From positions 16,610,501 through 16,674,500 of the forward strand of contig JAYKKT010000089.1 of assembly GCA_036023115.1 (NCBI GenBank): DNA of 64,000 nt. Reading direction: 5' to 3'. This DNA is from Brasenia schreberi. Its lineage: Eukaryota; Streptophyta; Magnoliopsida; Nymphaeales; Cabombaceae. The notes beneath the pieces were generated by a model. The model made no database searches. It was not told the origin of the DNA and worked only from the letters and a program-made list of their open reading frames with translations. The position numbers and the translations under genes are program-made. Within the stretch, counting starts at the first letter, position 1. Every line of letters begins with the position of its first letter. Shown piece after piece: positions 11,333 to 23,725 of this stretch.

Positions 11333-13924
11333 TCTTTGGACGTGGCATCCTCGGTGCATCCTCCATTTTCTAAAAATTGTTTTATGTCATAAAACTAGGG
11401 TTTTTCAATAGACTCTGGGTTGTTTTGGCAAATATCCAAGTCGCGTGTGGATGGGTGGGGCGCATGCCATATTTCCAAAGATCTGGTCCCTGAAATGGGA
11501 TCGACCTTCAGGGCTGAACCCAAGGAGGAGAGGGCATCGGCGATGCCATTGTCCTCTCTTCCTATGTGTGTGAGTTTACACGACTGGAAGGATTGGACCA
11601 ATCGAGTGGCCAACTCGTGATATGGAAGTAGTTTCTCATTACGTACTTGCCAAATTTTCAAAACCTGGTTTATGACAAGGAGTGAATCTCCAAAGACCTC
11701 GATGCATGATGCCCCTAGAGTTTTCGAAATCCTTAAGCCTTGTATGAGTGCTTCATACTCAACTACGTTGTTGGAACATTCGAAATCTAAGCGGACTGCT
11801 ATGGGAATCTCGCCCTTTTCAGGGGAGATTAGGATGACCCCAGCACCAGCTCCTTGTTGGTTTCGTGCCCCATCGAAGTGCATCTTCCACATTTGGTTTT
11901 CGAAAGAGTTTGCCAAAATGTGGTTTTGAAAATGGTTTTGTAATATGCCTTCATCAGGCAATTCGACAAGAGTGGGATATGCGTCCTCTAAGGGTAATTC
12001 AGCCACGTAATCTGCTAGGGCTTGCCCCTTAATGGAGATCTGGTGATGGTATTTCAGATCATACTCCATTAAAAGGAGTTGCCATTTGCCCAATCTACCC
12101 GTGAGAATGGGTTTTTCGAACAAGTGCTTGATTGGATCAAGCTTCGACACTATCCAGATCTCATGATCTAGGAAATAGTGTCTGAACTTCTGGCAGGCCC
12201 AGACTGGGGCCAAGCACGTCTTCTCCATGGCTTGATAATTTCGTTCATAAGCTAAGAGAGTTTTCGAAATATAGTAGATGGCATACTCCTTATGGGTGTC
12301 ATCCTCGTATTGAGCCAACAGGGCTCCTAAAGCAATTACATGCACGGAGATGTACAATAAAAGCGGTTTTCCTTGCTTTGGAGGATTCAAAACAGGGGGA
12401 TTAACCAAGTATGCCTTCAGTCTCTCGAAGGACTTTTGGCATTCGTCATCCCATAATAATTTCGTGCCCTTCCTCAACAGTTTGTTAAAGGGTTCGCATC
12501 TAGTTGCCAGATTTGATATGAATCGGCGAACGGATTGTAATCGACCCTGGAGGGTACGGATTTGGGTGAGATTGGAGGGTGGAGCCATGTCTATGATGGC
12601 TCGATACTTAGAGGGGTTGACTTCTATTCCCCTTTGGCTCACCATAAAGCCTAGAAGCTTCCCTGATTCTACCCCGAACACACACTTTTGAGGGTTAGCT
12701 TTACTTTGTAAAGCCTAAGCCTTTCGAAAATCTTTTGTAAACATTCGATATGAGTGCATCGGGTTTTGGATTTTGCCAAGAGATCATCTACATACACTTC
12801 TACAAGCTCATGAATTTGATCATGGAAGATCGTGTTCATGGCTCGTTGGTATGTGTCGTCGGCGTTTTTCAAACCAAAGGGCATGACTGTATAGCAGTAC
12901 GTGCCCCATGGGGTTGTGAAGGCGGTCTTACCCTGATCTCATGGACTTAGTTTGATTTGATTATAGCCTGAATAGCCATCCATAAATGAAAACATTTCAT
13001 GATTTGCAGTACTATCGACTATCAAATCTATGTTTGGTAAAGGATAATTATCCTTTGGAGTGGCTTTATTCAGGTTTCTGAAATCGATGCATATTCAAAT
13101 TTTCCCATTGGTTTTTCGAACCACAACGATATTTGACAACCAATCAGAATACGCAATGGGTTTTATAAATCCGACTTTTAGCAGATCTTCTAAACCCTCT
13201 TTGACTTGCGTGTGTACATTCGGGTGTATTTTCCTAAGCTTCTGCTTTATGGGTTTTACACCTGCATCTAAGGGAAGACGATGCTCGACAATGCTGGGAT
13301 CTATGCCCGGCATGTCTTCATACGTCCATGCAAATACATCTAAATAGGTTCGTAGAAATGCAATGAATGCTAACTTTTCAGTTTCATGCAAGCATGCGCC
13401 TATTTTGATGGTTTTGGGATTGGAATCATCCCCTAGGTTCACCTCTATGAAATCTCCTCCTACTCATTGGGAAGGTCTTTCAAAATCGAGAATTCTATGA
13501 AATTCTGGGAGCTCAGAAGTAGGATCTTCCTCAAGGGGATCCACTTCTGGGCTTTGATCATTCTCGTGGGCTATAGACCTGAGGGAACTTGATGCGTGTT
13601 TTTTAAAATGACCTGGTTTTGTACTTGGATTTTCAAGTGATTTCGAAATTTTTGGTCTGACTATGCAGACGACGTTTCTTTCGAAATCCTTTTCTTTTGC
13701 CAAAGTCCTACCAGGAGCAGCTATGTACAAAATCTTTTTGGCATTTTCCAAATTTTCGATTTTTTTGGGTTTTTGTAAAACAAGAACTTTGGGAACTATA
13801 CAAAGCACCCTTTTTTCGAGTTTTTGTTTTTCCATTGTTTTTGGTTTTCCTTGTTTTTCGATTTTTTTGATTTTAAGTTTTTCAAATGTTTTTGTATTTT
13901 TAGAAAAGGGATCTTCCGTCATAC
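11331..13924 (-). pseudogene. RT3 pol: N-terminus, reverse transcriptase and two RNase H regions; integrase lost
   Basis: In sense this runs from 13924 (MTEDPF after a splice-acceptor-like site) through a lysine-rich N-terminal region, reverse transcriptase with YVDDLLAKS (about 12785-12810), the degenerate gypsy RNase H and the archaeal-type RNase H. It ends in the spacer before integrase at the inversion junction. Disruptions are a TGA near 13463, several changes in 12885-13095 and a frameshift near 12680. The longest intact part is 11395-12681. It is almost identical to the plus-strand RT2 pol at 4777-10370, so the two form a large inverted repeat about 2.3 kb long per arm once S1 is ignored. 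Confidence 0.85.
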
Positions 13925-13951
13925 CTACAAAGGGAAAACACTACGGGTTAG
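13925..13951 (-). promoter_or_regulatory. Splice-acceptor-like site between pro and pol (RT3)
   Basis: In sense: CTAAC (13951-13947), a T-rich stretch, then TTTGTAG (AG ending at 13925) just before GTATGACGGAAG, which holds the pol ATG. The TAA stop of the gag-pro frame lies inside the CTAAC. The same arrangement stands at 33329-33355 and 38283-38308 on the plus strand. Ogre elements, which belong to the Tat lineage, are known to have an intron between pro and pol. No donor was pinned down here. Confidence 0.4.
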
Positions 13952-13953
13952 AC

Positions 13954-14924
13954 TCAGAATACGAGATCTAAATCGTAGGTCTCTTCTAAGGCAGGCTCTA
14001 GGGCACCCTTGACCGAGGTGGTCACAGGGGGTGGCTCCGGTAGTATTCGGGGAGTATAGCCGATCCCATATCGTCTTGGATTGGCCCTAGGAAGGATGGG
14101 CTCTAGGAGACCCTGGTTCTGCGCCCCTAGACTCTTGTAGGGCGTGTAGCCCATGTTCAACAACATGTTCCACGACTTTTTGTTTTTTGAAAAAGTAGGA
14201 TAAAAGAATGGTCCTGGAACATGCTATCATCCATATTAGGCTCGTATGGCCTCTTGTCCAGGGGCTTTGGAAATAGGGAACGCTTGGGTTTTCCTAGGAG
14301 AATTAAAGTCGGGAGGGGGCCTGCTTTGGGCGGCCCCTTCACACATACAACCTTCCTAGGGTTGTTCAACACAAGCCGAGGCGGCTCAACCATAATTTGC
14401 CCCAGGTTAGCCTCATGGGCCTGGGAGCTTGATAAACAAGGGGAGTTTATGATCCCCTGAAGCTGTGGGTGACTCTCACCTAGGATCACTACGACCTGGT
14501 CCCTAAAAGGGATCTTGACACACCTGTGGAAGGTAGATGGCACAGCGCACAAACTGTGTATCCAGGGCCTTCCCAGCAACAGGTTATAATGGGGGTGGAT
14601 GTCCAAGACATGGAACACCCCCGTGTGTTCGATCCCTCCCATTTCCATTGGGAGTTCGATGGATCCTAAAGGCCTAGACGCATTCTCATCGTATCCAGTG
14701 ATAACGATGGGGCTTGTGTTCACTGAAGTCAAGGTGACTCCAATTTTATACTCCATATGAAGTGGAAGGATGTTGAGCCCTCCTCCACCATCGACTAGGC
14801 ACCTGTCCAGAGAGTGGTTGTTTAGAACCACCTCGATATGCAGGGCCTGGTTATGGGTTTCGTAGGGTCTATCTACATCATCTTCCGAGAAAGTGATGGG
14901 CCATTTTGCTCCTAATAAATCCAC
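13954..14924 (-). pseudogene. RT3 protease region and gag-pro tail
   Basis: The retropepsin-like region contains RCLVDGGGGLNILPLH: the catalytic aspartate is present, but the usual D-T/S-G reads D-G-G. LLLGRPWIH follows, and a proline-rich tail ends with NMDDSMFQDH and YDLDLVF before the stop. It is read in the same frame as gag upstream; a C-to-T change makes TAA at the border with gag (14925), so the track is split there. A small insertion or deletion near 14160-14200 breaks the tail. The protease would cut Gag-Pol in the particle. As it stands this copy is dead. Confidence 0.8.
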
Positions 14925-16826
14925 TTAGGCATACAAGGATTCCGGACTTATGTTTGAATCAACCTTGGCCCTTTCTAGAATTTTCTCTAATACAAGTCTA
15001 TGCCTAGGCGAGGTTTTTATAAGCTCTAGGATAGACATGTGAATAGGAATCTTTGAAAGGTGGTTTTCGAAGTCATAAGGATTTAGGATGACTTTGTCCT
15101 TATCTGCTTTTGGCAGACCACTAGGGATACATGCTTTTGAGGGGCCAGGCACACTGACTACCTTTTGAGCACCTTGAAGGTGCGGGGGTTGGTAGATCCT
15201 CCCGGATCTAGTGACTTCCCCCACGACCAGCCTAGGGTTCGCGCAAAACTTGGCTCTAAGGATGAGCTGAGGAGAACCTTGGATTTTTAAAACTGGTTTT
15301 ACCAAGGTTTCCACTTTTGGTGGTCCCCGAATGACGACTTGGGCAGGCCTCTTGTATAGTACAAGGATGGGCGCACAAGTAGGTCGACCAGGTTCTGGCT
15401 TTCGCTCTAGTTCCTTGGAAATGGTGAGGGTACATACCTCCTTTCCTTTCCCACTGCCACTGGCGTGTTTGGGAAAGGGTTCCTTGAAAATAGCTTGAGG
15501 TGGCTCAGGTTCCGCAGTAACCTGGAGCCGGCCTTCTGCTATCAAGTTTTCAATTTTATTTAAGAGGGAGAAGCAGCGTTTAGTATCATAGCCTTTGAGC
15601 CGATGATACTTACAAAATCGGTTTAAATACCCCCCTTTGGAAGTGACTCCTTCGGGGATTTCAGGGAGTTCTATCATGCCCTGGGCAAGTAGGAGGTCTA
15701 GGACCTCCGACACAGGTTGCCCCAGCGGAGTGTACTCCCGTTTTTCAACCGGTTTTTGAAAATTTCGCTCCCTCTTATTTTCTAACTTTTCAAAATTTTT
15801 GGAAGTGCCCGCCACGCCTGGATCCACCCGAACATTGGCGATTTTATGGGGCTTTGCCCCTTTGTCCGTCGTGGGCAGCCCATATGCGATGAGCTTTTCC
15901 AAACGGGTTTTTGGAATGGCACTTCCTTTCCACAAGTGATCGTATGTCCCTTTTCGCAAGTTGGTTTCGAAAAGGGAGGCCTTTTTGATCAACTTATGGA
16001 AAGTTGAAATCTCATGGAACGAGAGAAGGGTTTTTAACTCGCTTTTAAAATTATCCAGGATGAGCATTACTGCACATCCTTCGGATATGGGCTTTCGCAC
16101 TTGGCCCAAAAGCGACCTCCATCTTATAATGAAGGCATGTACGTCTTCGTTCATGCCTTGCTTTGTATCCCTTAAGGTATTCAGAGTCGGCGTGACTTCT
16201 ACGTTGTGTGCAAATCTTTGCATAAAGCAGTTCGCTAACTCTTCAAAAGTAGCGAACTGGCTTAAGTGGTAAGAAGCCAGCCATTTGGCAGTTGTGCCTT
16301 TAAGGGATAAAGGGAACCAATACACCCATTTCATCGAGTCCTTTTTCTTCTTATGGGCTCGACATGAGAAAAGATGCAAGTGAGACCTAGGGTCTCCCAT
16401 GCCATCATACCGATGGAAGTTCGGTATTTCATCGTCACTGTCTGTTTCGTAATCCATAGGAAGGAAATCAGACAGGGCATAGTTTCTTTTCTCTTTATTC
16501 TGCCCTTTCAGCAACTGCTGTAGGGCTTTACGTTCCTTTTATGTGAAGGACTCATGGTATTGGTTGCCTTCCATTACGAAGGCCTCTTTTTGCTTGCGAG
16601 GTTTTTCAGATTTCTTTTTAGGCCTTTGTTCACCGTTCGATGAACATGAATCGCCTACTTCAGCCTCTTGGCTGAGAGCATCGATTTTGGCCTCAAACTC
16701 CCTTCTCAAGTCCTCGATTTCATCTAGTTTTATTTTGTTTTTGAAAATCCTCCTAGAGTGAGAACTTGATGTGCATGGGCCTTGGCTCGACACTTCACTT
16801 GGATTGGATTTTGACATGCTTTTCAA
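14925..16826 (-). pseudogene. RT3 gag
   Basis: The frame starts MKSMSKSNPSEVSSQ at 16826 and holds a charged coiled region (DEIEDLRREFEAKIDAL). A TAA at about 16539-16541 lies where RT4 has CAA. The long frame 16514-14925 (529 aa) follows. It contains the plant retrotransposon gag domain (WVYWFPLSLKGTTAKW through FIIRWRSLLGQ) and a CCHC-like knuckle FCKYHRLKGYDTKRC in which the usual His before Asp-Thr is Tyr. A proline-rich region completes it. Gag forms the virus-like particle and binds RNA. RT2 carries the same TAA at 23311. Confidence 0.85.
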
Positions 16827-16936
16827 GCTTTTTCAAAATGTCCTAAGTACAAGCAAAGAAAACAAGTTAAACATGACACCTTTTACAAAATTTTCGCAAG
16901 ACTTCTACTTAAAAACTCGATTTTTGAAAGGCTCAC

Positions 16937-16954
16937 ATCCCACCGGGCGTGCCA
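16937..16954 (-). promoter_or_regulatory. Primer binding site of RT3
   Basis: In sense TGGCACGCCCGGTGGGAT, five bases after the LTR end. It begins with TGG, the complement of a tRNA CCA end, and resembles the PBS of other Tat elements, which is often complementary to tRNA-Lys. The exact tRNA is not certain. It primes minus-strand DNA synthesis. Confidence 0.75.
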
Positions 16955-16959
16955 ATTTT

Positions 16960-19900
16960 TGTAGATGCGCGAAAATCCCTGCCTCTCGCCTTTTCAGGGC
17001 TCAGAGCGGATCCTCTCGTGTGTCTAAGGCCTATGTATGCAAATAGGGCGTGCCAGCTAGCTTACCTAAGCTAGCGAAGATATTTTTAATACTAACTTCT
17101 AAACGTGGCGACTGTGAGCAAGTAAGCTCTTGTCGTCGCAGACCTTCTTGCACCGATGCGCAAGGGTCAGTCTGTACGCTTTGCAAAAATCGAGTTTTAG
17201 AGAGAAAGTCTACGAAGCGGTTCGAGGTGTCTATTTCGGGTCTTTAAAATGCAATTGCATGTTTTAGATCACGTGGATTTGCACGTGCCTAAGTCTTTTC
17301 TTTTATCCCTTTTCGGGCCACCTAGTTTGTGTGTTATGAACACTCCACTACATGGGCGAATTCGAGTGGGCTTGCTTTGATGCAATATGTGTCCTACCTC
17401 ATGGTATGGCGTAGATGCAATGCAAACTCACGCTACTCCAAGGGGAAAACCCGAAATGTAAAGACAATACTGAAGGGAAATAACTGAAGGGAAATAACCG
17501 AAGGGAAATGACTTGAAATATAAATGCCGAAGGGAGATATATATATAGAGTATGTATACGAGCCCTTACTCGGGTCTTGCAAATAAGAGCGAAGGCTCAA
17601 TGTGGGTGCATGCTTGAATTAAAAGACTTACACACACGACATGAAATTAAACCCAAATATAAATTGCAGTATGGCCTTGACTAAGGTCTTGGGAGTAAGA
17701 GCGAAGGCTCAATGTGTGTGAGTGCTTGAATTGAAGTACTACACACACGACATAAATGAAACCCAAATATAACTGCAATAAGGCCTTTACTAAGGTCTTG
17801 GGAATAAGAGCGAAGGCTCAATGTGTGTGAGTGCCTGAATTGAAGTACTACACACACGACATAAATGAAACCCAAATATAACTGCAATAAGGCCTTTACT
17901 AAGGTCTTGGGAATAAGAGCGAAGGCTCAATGTGTGTGAGAGTGCTTGAATTGAAAGACTTACACACACGACATAAAATGAAACCCAAATAGTATAGGTC
18001 AGCCCTTACTTGGGTCTTTCAAATAAGAGCGAAAGCTCAATGTGTGTGAGTGCTTGAATTGAAAGACTTACTCACACGACATGAAATGAAACCCAAATAG
18101 TATAGGTCGGCCCTTACTTGGGTCTTTCAAATAAGAGCGAAAGCTCAATGTGTGTGAGTGCTTGAATTGAAAGACAACGCACCCGACTTAAACAAAAACC
18201 CTTCGAAAATGAAAGTATATATATACTTATGTATTAGGGGCTGATTAGGCCCGTGTGTGTTCAAAATCGTGCACAACTAAGAGAGTGCACGTGTGTGGGT
18301 ATGCCAAGCCACGTTATTACAAGCGGGGGGAGACTACGCTCCGTTATTACAACCCCGTATCAAATTGAATCTCAAGCAAGTATACAACTAAAGACCGAGT
18401 TTAGGCACTTACGAGTAGCTGGTCCGTAGAGGCCTTGCTTGAATGTGGGCTTGGCCTTCGCCTTGGGCTGCAAACGGGAGCTCCGCGAGGGTGAATGACA
18501 AAGGGTGCTGGCCGGCTGCAAGTGGGGCGCGGGATAGGCGCCTCGAAGGTGGCCGGCTGCAAGTGGGTGTCGCCTTGATGTGGGGGATTAAAGGGGTTGG
18601 GCCAAGTATGTAGGTAGGGTCACGAATGGAGAGTATAGAGTGTTAGGGAATATGGACCTAAGGGGAGTTTAAGGGAAGGCCGAATGGGAGTCCTCGGGGA
18701 ATGTGGTGGTAGCGGGCTGCTAGGATGACTAGGTTCGGTTGAGTGAGAAGGGTGGCAGCAAAGGGGAATGGCTGGCGGTAGGGTGTTGTGGTAAGGTGTT
18801 GGGGTAGGGTGTTGTGGTAGGGTTTAGGTGGCTGAGAGTGGAGAGGGAGTGAAGAAGGTAAGACGAAGAAAGGGGTACTAACCGTATGGAGAGAGGCGGT
18901 GGATGGAAGAGAGAAGCCGGGTGGTTGGGAAGTAGTGCAAGTGGTGGCGTTCGGCTGGGAGATGGTGGTGTAGGTGGCGATGTAGGTGGTGGTGGGATGG
19001 AGAGCAGGTGGCGGTGCAGGTGGAGCAGGTGGAGCAGGTGGGAGATGGTGGGACTCGGCTGGACTTGGGGAAGGAGGGGACCCGGCTGGGATTGGTGAGG
19101 CCACTAGATAGGAAAACCCGCCCCCAAGGGGGGGGTTTATATTGGGATGGGTAGGTCGGTTAGGGCTGGGTTTGGGGTAGTGGTTAGGTGGTTTAGGTAG
19201 GGTGGTATGAAGATAAGGTGGGCTGGAAAGGGTAGGGCCAGATATTTTAAAAACTAGTGGTTTGGGTAGATTGTGGGCTAGGGGTGGTTTAGAGGTTTAC
19301 GACTAGGTTAGGTGGTTGGGTTTTAGGGTGAGGTTTAGTAAGCTAGGTTAGGTGATTAGGCTAGGTTTAGGCTAGGTTTAGGGAAATTAACCTAGGTTTA
19401 GGGAAGGATTAGGGAAGTGGGTTAGGTGATTAGGTTTGGGTTAGGCTGGGATTAGGGAAGTGGGTTAGGTGATTAGGCTCAGATTAGGGGTGGATTAGGG
19501 TGGTAGGCTAGGATTAGGTGTTTGGGGTTAGGTTTAGGTGAGGGAGCTCCCTTTGCATGGCCCATAGACCTTAACCACCTCATGTTGGTGCAGCCCTAGG
19601 TTAGGTTTTGGCTAATTACAAGCTTAAATCCACTCAATTAGGCTAACCCACATGATTAACCCCAAACTTGACACACAAGTCAAGCTTAATTACAACACTC
19701 TTGATATTATCCATCCCCACTCTCTCTCATGCCCATAATCCCACGTGAATTTCAAGTGGGCCCCACCTCCATTTATGAGAAGGTGATGTGGGCCATGGAT
19801 ATGGATATTGGATTGGATCTTTGGATCCAAATCCAAATCCAAGTCCACACATGGGTTTGGATTGGGATCTGGATATATATGGTCCAGATCCAATCCAATC

Positions 19901-20385
19901 CAAACTGAACTCTGACTCCTTCGAGCTGGGTTCGAAACGGATGATTTGTGCGGGGCCTGACAGCATCAGTACTCCGTCTGCGTTGGGTCTTCTTCAACAT
20001 TGTCGTCCGCCTCCGTTTTTGCCTTCCGGAGATGACTTCAAATGACATTTTGATAAGAACAGGGTCTTGGACGTTCGAGATCCTGGGGGTATGGATGTGA
20101 TACAAGAGTTGCTGTGCCGGGCATGACATGTGCTCCGGTTTCGGGCTCTTCTTAGCTCTTTGCTGGTCCTGTCTTGGTCGGGCCAAGCTGCTTCGGGGTT
20201 TCAAAAATGTGTTTTCAAAGGTTTTCAAAAGCCATATTATATATTTTTGAAATACCGAGTTTAAAACATATGTACAGGGTTGTCTGGAAGGCTCCTGGGT
20301 TTCCAGACTCAAAAATGGCCCTTTGAGGCTGCTTTTACAAAACCAGGTTTGCTTAAGAAATTCGTGGGATTTCGGGGTGTTTACA
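16960..20385 (-). mobile_element. RT3 5' LTR (minus)
   Basis: A 3426-bp LTR, plus-strand TGTAGATGCG to GTGTTTACA. The PBS is on its left (internal side). On its right is GTTTT (20386-20390), then RT2 coding sequence. GTTTT is the complement of AAAAC at 4777-4781, so RT3 inserted in RT2. It contains a TATA-like AATATAAA (19136-19143, minus), the GGGG box (18309-18358), six to seven GAGC repeat units (17580-18160), the U3 inverted repeat (about 19855-19900) and the PBS-like decamer (17046-17055). Confidence 0.88.
19136..19143 (-). promoter_or_regulatory. TATA-like box of RT3 LTR
   Basis: AATATAAA on the minus strand, at the same place as TATATAAA in sister LTRs. One base differs from them. Confidence 0.4.
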
Positions 20386-20700
20386 GTTTTGTACCTGGAT
20401 TTTCAAGTGATTTCGAAATTTTTGGTCTGGCTATGCAGACGACGTTTCTTTCAAAATCCTTTTCTTTTGCCAAAGTCCTACCAGGAGCAGCTATGTACAA
20501 AATCTTTTTGGTATTTTTCAAATTTTTGATTTTTTTGGGTTTTTGTAATACAAGAAGCTTGGGAACTATACAAAGCACTCTTTTTTCGAGTTTTTGTTTT
20601 TCCATTGTTTTTGGTTTTTCTTGTTTTTCGATTTTTTTGATTTTAAGCTTTTCAAATGTTTTTGGTATTTTAAGAAAAAGGGATTTTCCGTCATACCTAC
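20386..20700 (-). pseudogene. RT2 pol N-terminal segment, cut by RT3
   Basis: The minus-strand frame follows the splice-acceptor-like site. It has a lysine-rich region (KTFEKLKIKKIEKQ, EKQKLEKRVLCIVPK) and ILYIAAPGRTLAKEKDF, and it breaks off at GTAC-AAAAC where the RT3 LTR starts. Its continuation is the plus-strand segment at 4777. The function of this N-terminal extension of pol is not known to me. It is present in RT1, RT3 and RT4 too. Confidence 0.75.
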
Positions 20701-20719
20701 AAAGGGAAAACACTACGGG

Positions 20720-21770
20720 TTAGACTCGGAATAGGAGGTCTAAATCGTAGGTCTCTTCTAAGGCAGGCTCCGGGGCACCCTTGACCCAGGTGGTCACAGG
20801 GGGTGGCTCCAGCAGTATTCGGGGAGTATAGCCGATCCCATATCGGCTTGGGTTGGCCCTAGGAAGGATGGGCTCTAGGAGACCCTGGTTCTGCGCCCCT
20901 AGACTCTTGTAGGGCGTGTAGCCCATGTTCAACAACATGTTCCACGACTTTTTGTTTTTTGAAAAAGTTGGATACAAGTCGTGGTCCTGGAACATGCTAT
21001 CGTCCATATTAGGCTCGTATGGCCTCTTGTCCAGGGGCTTTGGAAATAGGGAACGCTTGGGTTTTCCTAGGAGGATTAAAGTCGGGAGGGGGCCTGCTTT
21101 GGGCGGTCCCTTCACACATACAACCTTCCTAGGGTTGTTCAACACGAGCCGAGGTGGCTCAACCATAATTTGCCCCAGGTTAGCCTCATGGGCCTGGGAG
21201 CTTGATAAACAAGGGGAGTTTATGATCCCCTGAAGCTGTGGGTGACTCTCACCTAGGATCGCTACGACCTGGTCCCTAAAAGGGATCTTGACACACCTGT
21301 GGAAGGTGGATGGCATAGTGCAAAAACTGTGTATCCAAGGCCTTCCCAACAACAGGTTATAATGGGGGTGGATGTCCAAGACATGGAACAACCCCGTGTG
21401 TTCGATCCCTCCGTTTTCATTGGGAGTTCGATGGATCCTAAAGGTCTAGACGCATTCCCATCGTATCCAGTGATAACGATGGGGCTTGGGTTCACTGAAG
21501 TCAAGGTGACTCCGATTTTGTACGGCACATAAAGTGGAAGGAAGTTGAGCCCTCCTCCACCATCGACTAGGCACCTGTCCAGAGAGTGGTTGTTTAGAAC
21601 CACCTCGATGTGCAGGGCCTGGTTATGGGTTTCGTAGGGTCTATCTACATCATCTTCCGAGAAAGTGATGGGCCATTTTGCTCCTAATAAAGCCACTTGG
21701 GCAGACAAGGATTCCGGACTTATGTTCGAATCAACCTTGGCTCTTTCTAGAATTTTCTCTAATACAAGTC
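20720..21770 (-). pseudogene. RT2 protease region
   Basis: Same layout as the RT3 protease: VDGGGGLNFLPLY at the active site, LLLGRPWIH in a second frame, then the tail with NMDDSMFQDHDLYPTF and YDLDLLFRV. Two overlapping frames (21262-21708 and 20720-21391) show one frameshift around 21300-21390. The final stop lies in a CTAAC motif just upstream of the splice-acceptor-like site near 20697. Confidence 0.75.
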
Positions 21771-23598
21771 TATGCCTAGGCGAGGTTTATATAAGCTCTA
21801 GGATAGACATGTGAATAGGAATCTTTGAAAGGTGGTTTTCGAAGTCATAAGAATTTAGGATGACTTTGTCCTTATCTGCTTTTGGCAGACCACTAGGGAT
21901 ACATGCTTTTGAGGGGCCAGGCACACTGACCACCTTTTGAGCACCTTGAAGGTGCGGGGGTTGATAAATCCTCCCGGATCTAGTGACTTCCCCCACGACC
22001 AGCCTAGGGTTCACGATAAACTTGGCTCTAAGGATGAGCTGAGGAGAACCTTGGATTTTTAAAACTGGTTTTACCGGGGTTTCTACTTTTGGTGGTCCCC
22101 GAATGATGACTTGGGCGGGCCTCTTGTATAGTACAAAGATGGGCGCACAAGTAGGTCGACCAGGTTCTACCTTTCGTGCTAGTTCCTTCGAAATGGTGAG
22201 GGTACATACCTCCTTTCCTTTCCCACTGCCACTGGCGTGTTTGGGAAAGGGTTCCTTGAAGATAGCTTGAGGTGGCTCAGGTTCCGCAGTGACCTGGAGC
22301 CGGCCTTCTGCTATCAAGTTCTCAATTTTATTTAAGAGAGAGAAGCAGCGTTTTGTATCATGGCCTTTGAGCCGATGATACTTACAAAATCAGTTTCAAT
22401 ACCCCCTTTTGGAAGTGACTCCTTCGGGGATTTCAGTGAGTTCTATCATGCCCTGGGCAAGCAGGAGGTCTAGGACCTCCGACACAGGTTGCCCCAGTGG
22501 AGTATACTCCCGTTTTTCAACCGATTTTTGAAAATTGCGCTCCGACTTATTTTCTATTTTTTCAAAATTTTTGGAAGTGCCCGCTGCGCCTGGGTCCACC
22601 CGGACATTGGCGATTTTATGGGGCTTTAACCCTTTGTCCGTCGTGGGCAGCCCATATGCGATGGGCTTTTCCAAACAGGTTTTTGAAACGGCACTTTCTT
22701 TCCATAAGTGATCGTATGTCCCTTTTCGCAAGTTGGTTTCAAAAAGGGAGGCCTTTTTGATCAACTTATGGAAAGTTGAAATCTCATGGAGCGAGAGAAG
22801 GGTTTTTAACTCGCTTTTAAAATTATCCAGGATGATTATTACTACGCATCCTTCGGATATGGGCTCTCGCGCTTGGCCCAAAAGCGACCTCCATCTTATA
22901 ATGAAGGCATGTACGTCTTCGTTCATGCCTTGCTTTGTATCCCTTAAGGTATTCAGAGTCGGCGTGACTTCTACGTTATGTGCAAATCTTTGCATGAAGC
23001 AGTTCGCTAACTCTTCAAAAGTAGCGAACTGGCTTAAGTCGTAGGAAGCCAGCCATTTGGCAGCTGTGCCTTTAAGGGATAAAGGGAACCAATACACCCA
23101 TTTCATCGAGTCCTTTTTCTTCTTATGGGCTCGACGCGAGAAAAGCTGCAAGTGAGACCTAGGGTCTCCCATGCCATCATACCGATGGAAGTTCGGTATT
23201 TCATCGTCACTGTCTGTTTCGTAATCCATAGGAAGGAAATCAGACAGGGCGTAGCTTTTTTTCTCTTTATTCTGCCCTTTCAGCAACTGCTGTAGGGCTT
23301 TACGGTCCTTTTATGTGAAGGACTCGTGGTATTGGTTGCCTTCCATTACGAAGGCCTCTTTGTGATTGCGAGGTTTTTCAGATTTCTTTTTAGGCCTTTG
23401 TTCACCGTTTGATGAACATGAATCGCCTACTTCAGCCTCTTGGCTGAGAGCATCGATTTTGGCCTCAAACTCCCTTCTCAAGTCCTCGATTTCATCTAGT
23501 TTTATTTTGTTTTTGAAAATCCTCCTAGAGTGAGAACTTGATGCGCATGAGCCTTGGCTCGACACTTCACTTGGATTGGATTTTGACATGCTTTTCAA
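21771..23598 (-). pseudogene. RT2 gag
   Basis: The start is MKSMSKSNPSEVSSQ at 23598. The frame is broken by TAA at about 23311-23313 (shared with RT3) and again at about 22395, just before the zinc knuckle. The central gag domain (22396-23286) and the proline-rich C-terminal part (21787-22317) are well kept. Only a few changes separate it from RT3, so the two copies are close relatives. Confidence 0.8.
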
Positions 23599-23707
23599 GC
23601 TTTTTCAAAATGTCCTAAGTACAAGCAAAGAAAACAAGTTAAAATGACACCTTTTACAAAATTTTCGCAAGACTTCTACTTAAAAACTCGATTTTTGAAA
23701 GGCTCAC

Positions 23708-23725
23708 GTCCCACCAGGCGTGCCA
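23708..23725 (-). promoter_or_regulatory. Primer binding site of RT2
   Basis: In sense TGGCACGCCTGGTGGGAC, five bases (GAGAT) after the LTR end. It differs by single bases from the sites at 16937 (minus), 33589 (minus) and 49267 (plus). Confidence 0.75.
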
